64,000 bases of DNA from Qipengyuania flava (lineage in GTDB: Bacteria > Pseudomonadota > Alphaproteobacteria > Sphingomonadales > Sphingomonadaceae). Shown piece by piece: positions 12,173 through 20,994 of this stretch. The stretch is taken from assembly GCF_019448255.1 (NCBI RefSeq), contig NZ_CP080410.1:2046001-2110000 (forward strand). Reading direction: 5' to 3'. Position numbers and translations under genes: made by a program. Numbering within the stretch: the first letter of the stretch is position 1; each line of letters starts with the position of its first letter. Under the pieces are notes generated by a model, which saw only the letters and a list, made by a program, of their open reading frames with translations, was not told the DNA's origin and made no database searches.

Positions 12173-13543
12173 ATGATCGCATTTCGCCGGGCCGCGCTGG
12201 CCCTTTCGCCCCTCGCGCTGCTCCTTTCGGGCACAGCAGCGCAGGCGCAGGATACGGACCGCATGATCGAGCTGGCCCAGGCCGAGGCCGACAGCGGCAC
12301 CTTCATGGGCGCCGTGCTCGTCGCGCGCGGGGACGAGAAACTGGTCGACCAGGCCTGGGGCCTTGCCGACGCGGAATGGAACGTCGCCAACACGCCGCAG
12401 GGCAAGTTCCGCATCGGTTCGGTGACCAAGCAGTTCACCTCGGTCTCGATCCTGCTGCTGGCCGAAGAGGGCAAGATCGATCTCGACGCGCCGATCTCCA
12501 CCTATCTGGACGATACGCCTGAGGCTTGGGACGCGATCACCGTGCGCAACCTTATCCGCCACACATCGGGCATTCCCAACGTCACCTCGCTCGAGGAATT
12601 CGGGCGCGCAGCACTCCTGCCGACGACGCAGGACGAGCTCATCGCCATGTTCCGCGACCTGCCGCTGGAATTCGAGCCGGGCAGCAAGTTCGCCTATTCG
12701 AATTCCGGCTACGTCCTTCTCTCGCGCATCGTCGAAAAGGTTGGCGAGATGGAGCTTGGCGAATTCTACAAGACACGCCTGTTCGATCCGCTCGGCATGG
12801 ACGACACTGCGCTCGACAACACCGCCGCTGTCGTTCCCATGCGGGTCGAAGGCTACTCGCCTTCGGGCGACGGCGCCACCTATGTGAACGCGGCCTATGT
12901 CGACATGGGCATCCCCACCGGCGCGGGCGCGCTCTATTCCACTACGGACGACCTGCTTGCGTGGCAGCGCGGCCTGTTCGGCGGGAAGGTGCTGTCGGCT
13001 GCAAGTCTGGAAACCTACCTCACCCCGCATGACTACGAAGCTTTCTTCGGCGACACATACGCGCACGGCGTGCTGGTCGATCGCGAGGGCGAGGACGTCT
13101 ACTACTGGCACGGCGGCGGCATCCAGGGCTTCAACGCCTGGCTGAGCTATGACCCGGTGCGTGAAGTGACCGTCGCGGTCCTCGCCAACCTCAACGGCGG
13201 GGCGGCGAGCAAGCTGGGGCAGGACCTGATGACCCTCGTGCGCGGCGGCGAGGTCACGCTGGCGAATGAGCGCCAGACGATTGCCATGCCGGAAGACCTC
13301 TCCCAGTTCGAAGGGGTCTATGCCCTCTCGCCCGAATTCAAGATCACTGTCTTTGCGCAGGATGGCCGGTTGATGACCCAGGCAACCGGGCAAGGCGCGG
13401 CGGAGATATTCCCCGAGGCCGAGGACCGCTTCTTCCTCACCGCCATCGATGCGCAGATCGCCTTCAACCGCGACGAAAGCGGTGCGGTTTCGGGCATCAC
13501 CCTGTTCCAGAACGGCCGCGAATTCCCGGCGGCAAAGGAATAA
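12173..13543 (+). CDS. Exported serine hydrolase, beta-lactamase/class C family
   Basis: The 456-residue protein has a signal peptide (cleavage near TAAQAQ) and the acyl-enzyme signature of penicillin-binding-like hydrolases: S83-V-T-K86, the tyrosine motif YSNSGY and a histidine motif HGGGIQG. A C-terminal domain of roughly 100 residues follows the hydrolase domain. The family includes esterases, D-amino acid peptidases and beta-lactamases, and the substrate cannot be inferred. The frame is open from 12119, but a tgggagg binding site upstream of the ATG at 12173 and the signal peptide fix the start. Confidence 0.88.
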   Translation: MIAFRRAALALSPLALLLSGTAAQAQDTDRMIELAQAEADSGTFMGAVLVARGDEKLVDQAWGLADAEWNVANTPQGKFRIGSVTKQFTSVSILLLAEEGKIDLDAPISTYLDDTPEAWDAITVRNLIRHTSGIPNVTSLEEFGRAALLPTTQDELIAMFRDLPLEFEPGSKFAYSNSGYVLLSRIVEKVGEMELGEFYKTRLFDPLGMDDTALDNTAAVVPMRVEGYSPSGDGATYVNAAYVDMGIPTGAGALYSTTDDLLAWQRGLFGGKVLSAASLETYLTPHDYEAFFGDTYAHGVLVDREGEDVYYWHGGGIQGFNAWLSYDPVREVTVAVLANLNGGAASKLGQDLMTLVRGGEVTLANERQTIAMPEDLSQFEGVYALSPEFKITVFAQDGRLMTQATGQGAAEIFPEAEDRFFLTAIDAQIAFNRDESGAVSGITLFQNGREFPAAKE

Positions 13544-13549
13544 TTGCGC

Positions 13550-13590
13550 CTCTCCCCACCGCGGCCTATCCTGCGCCGCGGTGGGGAGAG
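13550..13590 (+). promoter_or_regulatory. 15-bp perfect hairpin covering the amidase ribosome binding site
   Basis: Two perfectly complementary 15-nt arms (13550-13564 and 13576-13590) enclose an 11-nt loop in the 55-bp gap between the hydrolase and amidase genes. The 3' arm contains ggggagag, the only plausible ribosome binding site for the amidase GTG start at 13599. No U-tract follows, so simple intrinsic termination is less likely than translational shielding, though it could also protect the upstream message. Confidence 0.6.
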
Positions 13591-13598
13591 ACATAGAC

Positions 13599-14933
13599 GT
13601 GGCATATCCGAAACTGACCGATAAACCCGGCGCGATCGAAACCGCGCAGGCCATCCGCAGCGGCGAGCTGACACCGAGCGAGGCGGTCGAGGCCGCGATC
13701 GCCCGGATCGAACATCTCGATGCGCATATCAACGCCGTGGTCGTCACCGATTTCGACCGCGCGCTCGAACAGGCCAGGGCCATGACCAAGGCGGGGCCTT
13801 CCGGCGACCGGCCGCTGTTCGGCGTGCCGATGACGATCAAGGAAAGCTTCGACATTGCCGGCCTGCCCACCACATGGGGGCACGAGGCCTATGCCGAGAA
13901 CACCGCCACGCGCGATTCCACCGTGGTGCGCCAGCTCAAGGACGCCGGCGCAATCTTCCTCGGCAAGACGAATGTCCCGCCCGACCTGGCCGATTGGCAA
14001 TCGAACAACCCGGTCTACGGACGCACCAACAATCCGCACGACCACGAACGCTCGCCGGGCGGATCCTCCGGCGGTTCGGCGGCGGCCGTCGCCAGCGGGA
14101 TGGTGCCATGCGAATACGGCACCGATATCGGCGGCTCGGTCCGCGTGCCCGCCCATTTCTGCGGCGTCTGGGGGCACAAGACGAGCTGGGGGCTGATCTC
14201 CAAGCATGGCCACGACCATCCGGCGATGGCGGGCCAGGACGCGCATGATGGCGCGCTTTCAATCGCCGGACCGCTGGCGCGCAACGCGGCCGACCTGAGG
14301 CTGCTTGTCGAACTCACCCAGGCCTTCCCGCTGAAGTCGCGCGGCAAAGCGCTGACCGACTGCCGCCTGCTGGTCCTGATCGACCACCCTTCCTGCCCGA
14401 CCGATGATGCCGTGCGGGGTCCGATCGAAGCCGCAGCGCAGGCGCTCGAGAGCGCCGGTGTCACTGTCGATCGGAGCAGCGACCTCCTGCCCGATCTTGC
14501 CGCGCAGCAGGGCCAGTACATGCGCATGCTCAACGTCGCCATGGCCCGCGGCATGCCGGGCCCCGACGGCCAGCGCGCCACGGCGACCGACTGGTTCGAC
14601 ATGCTCGACCTGCAGACCCGCAACGAGAACGCGTGGAACCATCTGTTCGAGACCTACGATTTCGTGCTCGCGCCGCCTGCACCGATCCTTGCCGTGCCGC
14701 ACCGCGAAGGGCGCGTGTTCGACGCAAGCGTGACCATCAACGGCGGCGAACAGCCGGGCGGATCGACCCTGTGCTGGGCCGGCCTTGCCACCTATCCCAA
14801 CCTTCCCGCCACGGTCCTGCCGGTAGGCGAAACGGACGGATTGCCCTGCGGCATGCAGGTCATGTCGCGCCGCTGGGCCGATCTCGACTGCATCGCTGCT
14901 GCCGAGGCGATCGGGAAAGTCTTGCACGGCTGA
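13599..14933 (+). CDS. Amidase-signature family hydrolase
   Basis: The 444-residue enzyme hydrolyses an amide bond with the Ser-cisSer-Lys triad of the amidase signature family. The triad is visible as K81 (TIKESF), S156 (GGSSGGS) and S180 (DIGGS). The spacings of 75 and 24 residues match those of well-studied members such as fatty acid amide hydrolase. No signal peptide is present, so it is cytoplasmic. The start is taken as the GTG at 13599, after the gggagag site inside the hairpin. It is not GatA: there are no companion gatB or gatC genes. The natural substrate is unknown. Confidence 0.88.
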   Translation: MAYPKLTDKPGAIETAQAIRSGELTPSEAVEAAIARIEHLDAHINAVVVTDFDRALEQARAMTKAGPSGDRPLFGVPMTIKESFDIAGLPTTWGHEAYAENTATRDSTVVRQLKDAGAIFLGKTNVPPDLADWQSNNPVYGRTNNPHDHERSPGGSSGGSAAAVASGMVPCEYGTDIGGSVRVPAHFCGVWGHKTSWGLISKHGHDHPAMAGQDAHDGALSIAGPLARNAADLRLLVELTQAFPLKSRGKALTDCRLLVLIDHPSCPTDDAVRGPIEAAAQALESAGVTVDRSSDLLPDLAAQQGQYMRMLNVAMARGMPGPDGQRATATDWFDMLDLQTRNENAWNHLFETYDFVLAPPAPILAVPHREGRVFDASVTINGGEQPGGSTLCWAGLATYPNLPATVLPVGETDGLPCGMQVMSRRWADLDCIAAAEAIGKVLHG

Positions 14934-14977
14934 ACCTGCCGCGCCATGGGCCGCCCACCCAATAGAAGGACAAGAAA

Positions 14978-15667
14978 ATGCGGTTGCTTGCCCGCTGGCA
15001 TATCTGGCTCGCCTGGCTGATCGGCGTTCCCATCCTGATGTGGACCCTGACCGGCCTGCTGATGGTCGCCAAGCCCATCGAAGAAGTGCGCGGGAATCAC
15101 CTGCGCAAGGACGTGGCAGAGCGTGCCCTGCCCGCCGACACGCAGATCGCCGTCTCGCTGCCAGCCGATAGCACCCGGCCGGTGCGCTCGGTTACCACGC
15201 AGGTCGAGCGCGGCGAGACGATCACGCGCATCGCCTATATGGACGGGACCAGCGCGCGCTTCCGCCCCGATGGCAGCGAGATGGGGTCGCTGTCCGAGCT
15301 CGAAGCCCGGCTGATCGTTGCAGAGGCCATCGTCGGCGGAGACGCGGTCGTCAGCACGCAGCGTTTCGAAGCGGACGCGGTGCCTTTCGATTTCCGCCGC
15401 GCGATGCCGGTCTGGCAGGTCGTGCTCGAGGATGGCACCAACGTCTATGTCGGCACCGAGACCGCGCGGATCGAGGCTGTTCGCACGCGGTGGTGGCGCG
15501 CCTTCGATTTTGCCTGGGGCCTGCACATCATGGACCTGAAAACGCGCGAGGACACCAGCCACCCGATCCTGATCCTCTTCGCCCTGCTTTCGGCCATCGG
15601 CGCGCTCATCGGCTGCATCCTCATGTTCCGTCGCCGCAAGGCGCGGGTGAAGGTGCCCAAGGCATGA
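14978..15667 (+). CDS. PepSY-domain membrane protein
   Basis: The 229-residue protein has an N-terminal membrane segment (residues about 8-30), a periplasmic part with PepSY-like repeats, and a second membrane segment (about 196-215) followed by a basic tail (RRRKARVK). This layout resembles PepSY-associated membrane proteins linked to iron uptake or ferric reduction, but here the helices number only two. Its stop codon overlaps the start of the next gene (ATGA), which suggests the two membrane proteins are made together. Confidence 0.75.
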   Translation: MRLLARWHIWLAWLIGVPILMWTLTGLLMVAKPIEEVRGNHLRKDVAERALPADTQIAVSLPADSTRPVRSVTTQVERGETITRIAYMDGTSARFRPDGSEMGSLSELEARLIVAEAIVGGDAVVSTQRFEADAVPFDFRRAMPVWQVVLEDGTNVYVGTETARIEAVRTRWWRAFDFAWGLHIMDLKTREDTSHPILILFALLSAIGALIGCILMFRRRKARVKVPKA

Positions 15668-16284
15668 ACACCGCAGTCCTTACCCCACTGCTCGATATCC
15701 TCGACCTTGCGGGCGTGGCCATCTTCGCGCTCACCGGAGCGCTGGTCGCGGCAAAGGAAAGGCAGACCTTCGTCACACTCGCCTTCTTTGCGCTAATCAC
15801 TGGCGTTGGCGGCGGCACCGTGCGCGACCTGCTGATCGGGGCGCCGGTGTTCTGGATCCACGATGCCTGGGTGGCAGGCGTGTGCCTTGCAGTGGCGCTT
15901 TTCGCCTGGTTCACGCCGACGCGCTGGTGGGAAGGACGGTTCCTCTCGATTGCCGACGGGCTCGGCCTTGCCGCCTACGCGGTTCTCGGCGCCGCCAAGG
16001 CGCTCGAATACGGGATTCCGCCGGTCCCTGCAGCGCTCATGGGCGTGATCACCGGGTGCGTGGGCGGCATCATCCGCGACGTCATCGCCGGCCGCCCGTC
16101 GATCCTGATGCGGCCCGAACTTTATGTGACCGCCGCGGCGCTTTCCGCGAGCGTGACGGTCCTCGGCGAAATCGCCGGGATCATGCGCGAGGCGGTCTGG
16201 ATCGGCGCGACAGCGGCGGGCTACGGCCTGCGGCTCGCCGCAATTCGCTGGAACCTCTCGCTGCCCGCCTACACGCGCAATTAG
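15664..16284 (+). CDS. TRIC/UPF0126 family cation-channel-like membrane protein
   Basis: The 206-residue protein is very hydrophobic and carries two copies of the glycine-rich pattern typical of this family: TGVGGGTVRDLLIG in the first half and TGCVGGIIRDVIAG in the second. Prokaryotic members form trimeric potassium-permeable channels. The true start is the ATG at 15664, overlapping the PepSY gene by 4 bp, although the frame is open further upstream. It ends 4 bp inside the convergent gene on the opposite strand. Confidence 0.88.
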   Translation: MNTAVLTPLLDILDLAGVAIFALTGALVAAKERQTFVTLAFFALITGVGGGTVRDLLIGAPVFWIHDAWVAGVCLAVALFAWFTPTRWWEGRFLSIADGLGLAAYAVLGAAKALEYGIPPVPAALMGVITGCVGGIIRDVIAGRPSILMRPELYVTAAALSASVTVLGEIAGIMREAVWIGATAAGYGLRLAAIRWNLSLPAYTRN

Positions 16285-17015
16285 CCGCCGGCGCCGTCGT
16301 ATTCGGGTAGCTGCTGCGGATCTTCCCCGGGCAACGGACCACCGGGGTAGGCCGGCTGCGGCCCGCCGGCATAGTCGGCTTGCGCCGTGTCAGTGCGCAA
16401 ACGGGCGGCGGTGTAGACGTCATCGCTGTGCTGGCGATCCGCGCCCGCCTGATAGTCGGTCGGAACGTCCGAATAGCCGGTGACCCCGTTGCCGTAATCG
16501 ATCGCCTCGATCCGGCCATCCTCGCCAATCGAGCAGCTGAAGCCCTGCCCGTTGTAGAGCGATCCGGTCACATTCCAGCCGACAGCGCTGCGGTTGACGT
16601 TGTCGACCGTTTCGACGCGCACATTGCGCTCGATCTCGCGCACGCACATCGACACGGCACGGTCGATCCCGCGCCCATCGTTGTAGCGGTAGTCACCGCG
16701 ATAGGGCTCGCGGTAGCGGCGGTCGCGCCGAACGTCACGATCGCCCGATCCCTTTGCCGCGCTCGCAATGGCGGCGATCCCGCCAAGGATCAGGACGCCG
16801 GTCAGCACATCGCCCGCATCGATGCCGCGATGGCGGCGATAGCGATAGCGGCGGTAACGGTCGGCGTTGTCGTCGCCCGGCGCCCAGGCAGGCGCGACCT
16901 GCTGCGGCGCGGCAATAACCGGCGCGGGCAGCTCTGCGGCCTGGGCAGGCATGGCGGTCATGGAAAGCGCGGCGAGCAGCGCCGGCGCGGCGGTAAGCTT
17001 GGACACGGAAGGCAT
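16281..17015 (-). CDS. Exported Arg/Tyr/Gly-rich protein, paralogue 1
   Basis: The 244-residue product begins with a signal peptide (to about PAQAAE). Next comes a basic, tyrosine-rich stretch (DRYRRYRYRRHRG), then DAGDVLTGVLILGGIAAIASA, a glycine-rich hydrophobic segment that could insert in a membrane, and a second RY/RG-rich stretch. The C-terminal domain has two cysteines (MCVREIERN and GFSCSIGEDG). The same plan occurs in the next gene upstream, so the two are duplicates. The family resembles glycine-zipper-type surface proteins, but I cannot assign a function. Confidence 0.78.
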   Translation of the reverse strand: MPSVSKLTAAPALLAALSMTAMPAQAAELPAPVIAAPQQVAPAWAPGDDNADRYRRYRYRRHRGIDAGDVLTGVLILGGIAAIASAAKGSGDRDVRRDRRYREPYRGDYRYNDGRGIDRAVSMCVREIERNVRVETVDNVNRSAVGWNVTGSLYNGQGFSCSIGEDGRIEAIDYGNGVTGYSDVPTDYQAGADRQHSDDVYTAARLRTDTAQADYAGGPQPAYPGGPLPGEDPQQLPEYDGAGG

Positions 17016-17132
17016 GGTGCCAGTCCCCCTTGTGGCGCACCCCCACCATGGCGCGCGTGTGAGAAAGGCAAAGGCTTAGGCGGCCCAGGCTAAATCAAGC
17101 CTGAACCGCCCTGGTGGAAGCCATTTGCTGGA

Positions 17133-17723
17133 TCAGAGCCCGCGGATGCCGCGGAAGTCGACACCGGCCACGCGGCCGCGCTCGATGTAGCAGGTGAACT
17201 TGCCGCGATCCTGGTCGCCATAGCCGCGGTAGTTGCGGTCGTAGCGGCGATCATAGCGATCGTAGCGGCTGCGGTGGTATCCGCGCTGGCCATCGACCAC
17301 GATGCGGCCCTTCACCCTCCAGCCGTAGCGGGTGTCATCGACATCGCGAATGTCGGTGACCTGGGCGTAGCGGTAGCCGTAGCGGCGCGCATCGCGCTGG
17401 GCGGCGCGCACGCAGCGTTCCACGGCGCGGCGCGGGTTGCCCCGGCGGGCGTAGGCATGGCTGCGGTATTCCCCGCCATTGCGGTAATAGCGTCCGTCGC
17501 GGTAGTAACGGCCGCCGCGATAGTAATCGCGATCCTTGCTAGCGGCGCTGGCGACAGCGGCGATACCGCCGATGATAACGGCACCGGCAATGACGTCGCC
17601 GACGGAAATGCCGTCGCGGTCACGGTCAGCGGCTTGTGCGGGGGTGGCTCCGGCCAGCGCCATCGCGCCGACAGCAGCCGTTGCGATCCCACCTTTCGCG
17701 AACGTCTTGGTAAGTTGGTTCAT
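17133..17723 (-). CDS. Exported Arg/Tyr/Gly-rich protein, paralogue 2
   Basis: The 196-residue protein shares its whole layout with the gene downstream: a signal peptide (to about PAQAAD), the segment GDVIAGAVIIGGIAAVASAA, a low-complexity run of YYRGGRYY-type repeats, and a C-terminal domain with cysteines in ERCVRAAQRD and FTCYIERG. The spacer to paralogue 1 is 117 bp. The basic repeat region suggests binding to a polyanion such as lipopolysaccharide or peptidoglycan, but this is only inference. A gaggagg-type binding site precedes the start. Confidence 0.78.
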   Translation of the reverse strand: MNQLTKTFAKGGIATAAVGAMALAGATPAQAADRDRDGISVGDVIAGAVIIGGIAAVASAASKDRDYYRGGRYYRDGRYYRNGGEYRSHAYARRGNPRRAVERCVRAAQRDARRYGYRYAQVTDIRDVDDTRYGWRVKGRIVVDGQRGYHRSRYDRYDRRYDRNYRGYGDQDRGKFTCYIERGRVAGVDFRGIRGL

Positions 17724-17825
17724 CTCGAGGTCCTCCTCTGAAGGGCCGTGGCGGGATTGCCTCGGCTATGAGAAGGGTTCTAGATGATTCGCTGTGAGGT
17801 CAGGCTGAACTCGTACTACAGCCGA

Positions 17826-17855
17826 TGTTCAGATTAGTCTGCACTTTTCTGAACA
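17826..17855. promoter_or_regulatory. Inverted repeat TGTTCAG-N16-CTGAACA
   Basis: Perfect 7-bp arms at 17826-17832 and 17849-17855 are separated by 16 bp. The site lies just past the stop of the NylB-like hydrolase and about 105 bp upstream of paralogue 2, so it could be an operator for the latter or a weak terminator of the former. No U-tract follows on the minus strand. Confidence 0.3.
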
Positions 17856-17856
17856 A

Positions 17857-19221
17857 TTATTTCTCAAGCGTTTCAAGCACATCGCGTGTGAACCCGGCAA
17901 TATCGAAGCGGTGGCCCGCCGGATCCTCACCCCTGCGCACAATCACGACGTTCATGCTCGGGACGATTATTATGAACTGCCCGCGATTGCCCATGGCGGC
18001 GTAAGTATCGGACGGTACTCCGTCGGTCTTGTTGAACAGCCAGAAGCCTGCGCCGTAGCCGAAGGGCCCATCGGGCTGCGGTCCGGACGGCGTCGCCACA
18101 TGCTCCGCCCACCCTTCCGGCAGCACCCGGGTGCCATCGGGCAGGACGCCGTCATCGAGATAGAGCTGGCCCAGTTTCAACAGGTCGGGTGCGGTGGCCC
18201 AGACCTGGCTGGAGAGGATGTAATTGCCCTGCCAGTCGGTCTCGGCGACCGTGTGGTTCATGCCCACAGCTTGCAGGAAATCGGCCGGCGGGTGCTCGGC
18301 AAAGGTCTGCTCGATCGCCTGCACGGCAGCCAGCGTATCGTTGTTGGCATAGCGGTAGACCGTCCCCGGCGCGCTGACGAGCGGCCAGTCGATCGCAACC
18401 TCGTCCACCGTGGCGCCGCCGAAATAGAGCGGGTCGGTGCGGTTACCCGGCGTGTCCGAATAGCGCCCGGATGCCATGCGCAAAGCGTGGTCGATGGTGA
18501 TTGCGCGGCGCGGGTCTTCTGCAGATTCTCCCAGCCCTGCCGATTGCGAGACGTCGGCCTCGCCGCGATGCACGGCCGCGCCGACCAGCGTTGCGGCCAA
18601 GCTCTTGGCGACCGACCAAGTCCGCTGCGGCGTCGCCGGGCTGTATTCGCCGGTATAGCGCGAGAGACGTAGGGCACCGTCCTGACTGACGATGACAGCG
18701 GTTGTGCGCGTCCTGTCGCCATATCCCGCCTCGAAAGCCCGTTCGATCACGGCCGCGAGTTTGCGGTTCTGCGGAACCCGGCCGTGCCACATGTAGATGC
18801 TGTCGGAGAAGGCGACATACTCGCGTTCGGGAGGCTCGGTGGTGCCGATGGGTGCAATGGCGCAGCCACCTTCCTGCCGATGCCAGGCCATGCGCGGCGG
18901 CATGTCGTCGGCCCACTCCACCGAGACATGCGAGACGGCGCCCTCGCCGTTGGCAAAACGATAGACCGTATGCTCAAGCGTCGGGACAATCTCATCGAGC
19001 GGCGCCTGGATGCCCGAGAGCTCCCAATCGAGCACGCTCTGCTCGGTCCGCTTGGTTCCAGCCCGCTCGGTGTTTGCGAGCGCACTGCAAAGGAACATCG
19101 CCTTGTAGCCTGCGGCCAACGCGCGGTCGTAGCGGGCCGTGATCTCGTCTTGGGTAGTACTCTGCGCAGCGAGCGGAGCGGTTGCGAGCATGGCGACGGC
19201 GGCAAGTGTGTGTCGGATCAT
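17857..19221 (-). CDS. Exported NylB-like serine hydrolase
   Basis: The 454-residue protein has a signal peptide (to about PLAAQS). Its C-terminal domain belongs to the beta-lactamase-like hydrolases of the 6-aminohexanoate oligomer hydrolase type: S203-V-A-K206 as the nucleophile motif, YRYANNDT as the tyrosine motif and a C-terminal GNRGQFI stretch. The first 150 residues form a separate region with cysteines in MFLCSAL and EGGCAI. The frame runs to 19428, but the signal peptide and the terminator just upstream place the start at 19221. Substrate unknown. Confidence 0.85.
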   Translation of the reverse strand: MIRHTLAAVAMLATAPLAAQSTTQDEITARYDRALAAGYKAMFLCSALANTERAGTKRTEQSVLDWELSGIQAPLDEIVPTLEHTVYRFANGEGAVSHVSVEWADDMPPRMAWHRQEGGCAIAPIGTTEPPEREYVAFSDSIYMWHGRVPQNRKLAAVIERAFEAGYGDRTRTTAVIVSQDGALRLSRYTGEYSPATPQRTWSVAKSLAATLVGAAVHRGEADVSQSAGLGESAEDPRRAITIDHALRMASGRYSDTPGNRTDPLYFGGATVDEVAIDWPLVSAPGTVYRYANNDTLAAVQAIEQTFAEHPPADFLQAVGMNHTVAETDWQGNYILSSQVWATAPDLLKLGQLYLDDGVLPDGTRVLPEGWAEHVATPSGPQPDGPFGYGAGFWLFNKTDGVPSDTYAAMGNRGQFIIIVPSMNVVIVRRGEDPAGHRFDIAGFTRDVLETLEK

Positions 19222-19252
19222 GCGCGCCTTGTGGCACGCCTTTTCCGCCATG

Positions 19253-19288
19253 CAAAACAAAAGGGCCGGAAGGTCTCCCTCCCGGCCC
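19253..19288 (-). terminator. Intrinsic terminator after rplQ
   Basis: An 11-bp stem with one mismatch (19263-19273 with 19278-19288, 4-nt loop) is followed on the minus strand by TTTTGTTTTG. It lies 28 bp past the rplQ stop and ends the rpsM-rpsK-rpoA-rplQ transcript before the unrelated hydrolase gene. Confidence 0.85.
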
Positions 19289-19315
19289 CGCTTGTCTGTT
19301 GGATTGGCGTGAAGC

Positions 19316-19735
19316 TTACGCTTCTTCCATGTCCTCTTCGTTGAGGACCGGGCCCGAATCCTGGCCCTTGGCGTCTTCGTCACGGTCGACGAGTTCGATG
19401 ACAGCCATCTGTGCGGCGTCGCTGCCACGGTAGCCGGCCTTGATCACGCGGGTGTAGCCGCCTTCACGGTCGGCGTAACGCTCGGCGAGGACGTCGAACA
19501 GCTTCTTGAGCTGGGTTTCGTCCTGCAGGCGGCTCATGGCGAGGCGACGGTTCGACAGGCCGCCACGCTTTGCGAGCGTGATCAGCTTTTCGATGTAGGG
19601 GCGCATTTCCTTCGCCTTGGGCAGCGTGGTCATGATCTGCTCGTGCTTGATCAGCGCGGCAGCCATGTTGCGGAACATCGCGTTGCGGTGGCCGGTCTTG
19701 CGCTGAAGCTTACGGCCGGAAATCTTGTGACGCAT
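19316..19735 (-). CDS. rplQ: 50S ribosomal protein L17
   Basis: L17 lies at the exit-tunnel side of the large subunit. The 139 residues include the conserved start [17 protein letters not shown] and a short acidic tail (NEEDMEEA) a little longer than the E. coli protein. It is the last gene of the alpha operon, followed by the terminator at 19253-19288. A long hairpin occupies the 96-bp spacer to rpoA. Confidence 0.98.
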   Translation of the reverse strand: MRHKISGRKLQRKTGHRNAMFRNMAAALIKHEQIMTTLPKAKEMRPYIEKLITLAKRGGLSNRRLAMSRLQDETQLKKLFDVLAERYADREGGYTRVIKAGYRGSDAAQMAVIELVDRDEDAKGQDSGPVLNEEDMEEA

Positions 19736-19769
19736 TATACTTCTTCCTTCGTTCGAAAAGGGCCCGTTT

Positions 19770-19828
19770 CAGGTAGCCCAGTGCTGGCGGCGCTTCCCCG
19801 AGATTGGGAGGTGCGCCGCCGGTACCTG
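19770..19828 (-). promoter_or_regulatory. Long hairpin in the rpoA-rplQ spacer
   Basis: Outer arms caggta (19770-19775) and tacctg (19823-19828) enclose inner arms ggcggcgc (19786-19793) and gcgccgcc (19813-19820), giving a 14-bp interrupted stem inside the 96-bp spacer. It lies in the leader of rplQ on the minus-strand message and could set RpoA:L17 stoichiometry by processing or translational control. No U-tract follows. Confidence 0.45.
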
Positions 19829-19831
19829 TGA

Positions 19832-20887
19832 TTAGCCGAGAAGTTCCTGTTCGAGCTTCTTGGCCATTTCTTCGATGTTCTCCGGCGGCCAGCCGGGGAT
19901 GTCCATGCCGAGGCGCAGACCCATCGACGAGAGCACTTCCTTGATCTCGTTGAGGCTCTTGCGGCCGAAGTTCGGCGTGCGGAGCATCTCGGCCTCGGTC
20001 TTCTGGACCAGGTCGCCGATGTAGATGATGTTGTCGTTCTTGAGGCAGTTCGCCGAACGGACCGACAGTTCCAGCTCGTCGACCTTCTTGAGAAGGTAGC
20101 GGTTGAGCTGGTTGGTGTCGCTTTCCTGCGGCTCGGCGGCCTGGCCAATCATGGCCGAGGTCGGCTGCGGGATGCCGTCTTCGAAGTGGACGAACAGCGT
20201 CAGTTGGTCCTGGAGGATGCGGGCCGAGTAAGCCACGGCGTCTTCCGGGGTGACGGTGCCATCGGTTTCGACGGTCAGCGAAAGCTTGTCGTAGTCCAGT
20301 TCCTGGCCAACGCGGGCGTTCTCGACCTTGTAGCTCACCTGGCGAACCGGCGAGTACAGGCTGTCGACCGGGATGAGGCCAATCGGCGCATCGGCCGGAC
20401 GGTTCATGACGGCCGGGCGGTAGCCTTTACCGGTGTCGGCGGTCAGCTCCATGTTGAGCGTGGCGCCTTCGTCGAGGTGGCAGATCACGAGGTCCTTGTT
20501 CATGACCTCGATGTCGCCCGAAACAGCGATATCGCCAGCCTTCACTTCGCCCGGGCCGGTGGCCGAGAGCTGGAGGCGCTTCATGCCTTCGCCTTCCATC
20601 TTCAGCGCGATCTGCTTCACGTTGAGGACGATGTCGGTGACGTCTTCGCGCACACCGGCGAGGCTGCTGAATTCGTGCAGCACGTTCTCGATCTTGATCG
20701 AGGTGATCGCAGCACCCTGAAGCGAGCTCAGGAGCACGCGGCGCAGGGCGTTGCCGAGCGTCAGGCCAAAGCCACGCTCGAGCGGTTCGGCCACAAAGGT
20801 CGCCTTGCGGGTCTTGTCGCCGGATTCCTTGATATCAAGGACATTGGGTTTCTTGAGTTCCTGCCAGTTCTTGATGTTGACGGACAT
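19832..20887 (-). CDS. rpoA: RNA polymerase alpha subunit
   Basis: The 351-residue subunit nucleates RNA polymerase assembly through its N-terminal domain (assembly region with [14 protein letters not shown]) and binds promoter UP elements and activators through the C-terminal domain ([19 protein letters not shown]). Length and domain order are normal for alphaproteobacteria. The gene lies between rpsK and rplQ in the alpha operon; rpsD is absent here, as is usual in this class, so the S4 feedback known in E. coli is not expected at this site. Confidence 0.98.
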   Translation of the reverse strand: MSVNIKNWQELKKPNVLDIKESGDKTRKATFVAEPLERGFGLTLGNALRRVLLSSLQGAAITSIKIENVLHEFSSLAGVREDVTDIVLNVKQIALKMEGEGMKRLQLSATGPGEVKAGDIAVSGDIEVMNKDLVICHLDEGATLNMELTADTGKGYRPAVMNRPADAPIGLIPVDSLYSPVRQVSYKVENARVGQELDYDKLSLTVETDGTVTPEDAVAYSARILQDQLTLFVHFEDGIPQPTSAMIGQAAEPQESDTNQLNRYLLKKVDELELSVRSANCLKNDNIIYIGDLVQKTEAEMLRTPNFGRKSLNEIKEVLSSMGLRLGMDIPGWPPENIEEMAKKLEQELLG

Positions 20888-20914
20888 TGAAATCCCCTGG
20901 TTCGGATGCGGGCA

Positions 20915-20946
20915 GGACCGGCGCTCTTCGTTAGAGCGTCCGGTCC
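20915..20946 (-). promoter_or_regulatory. 13-bp hairpin in the rpsK-rpoA spacer
   Basis: Arms 20915-20927 and 20933-20946 pair over 13 bp with one bulged base and a 5-nt loop, in the 107-bp gap before rpoA. A smaller stem (ggcggc/gccgcc) lies near 20963-20985. No U-tract follows on the minus strand, so this is more likely a processing or translational element than a terminator. Confidence 0.45.
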
Positions 20947-20994
20947 GTGAGAGGGTGTCGGCGGCCCGCTAGCGAGCCGCCAGGCAGGTACGGA

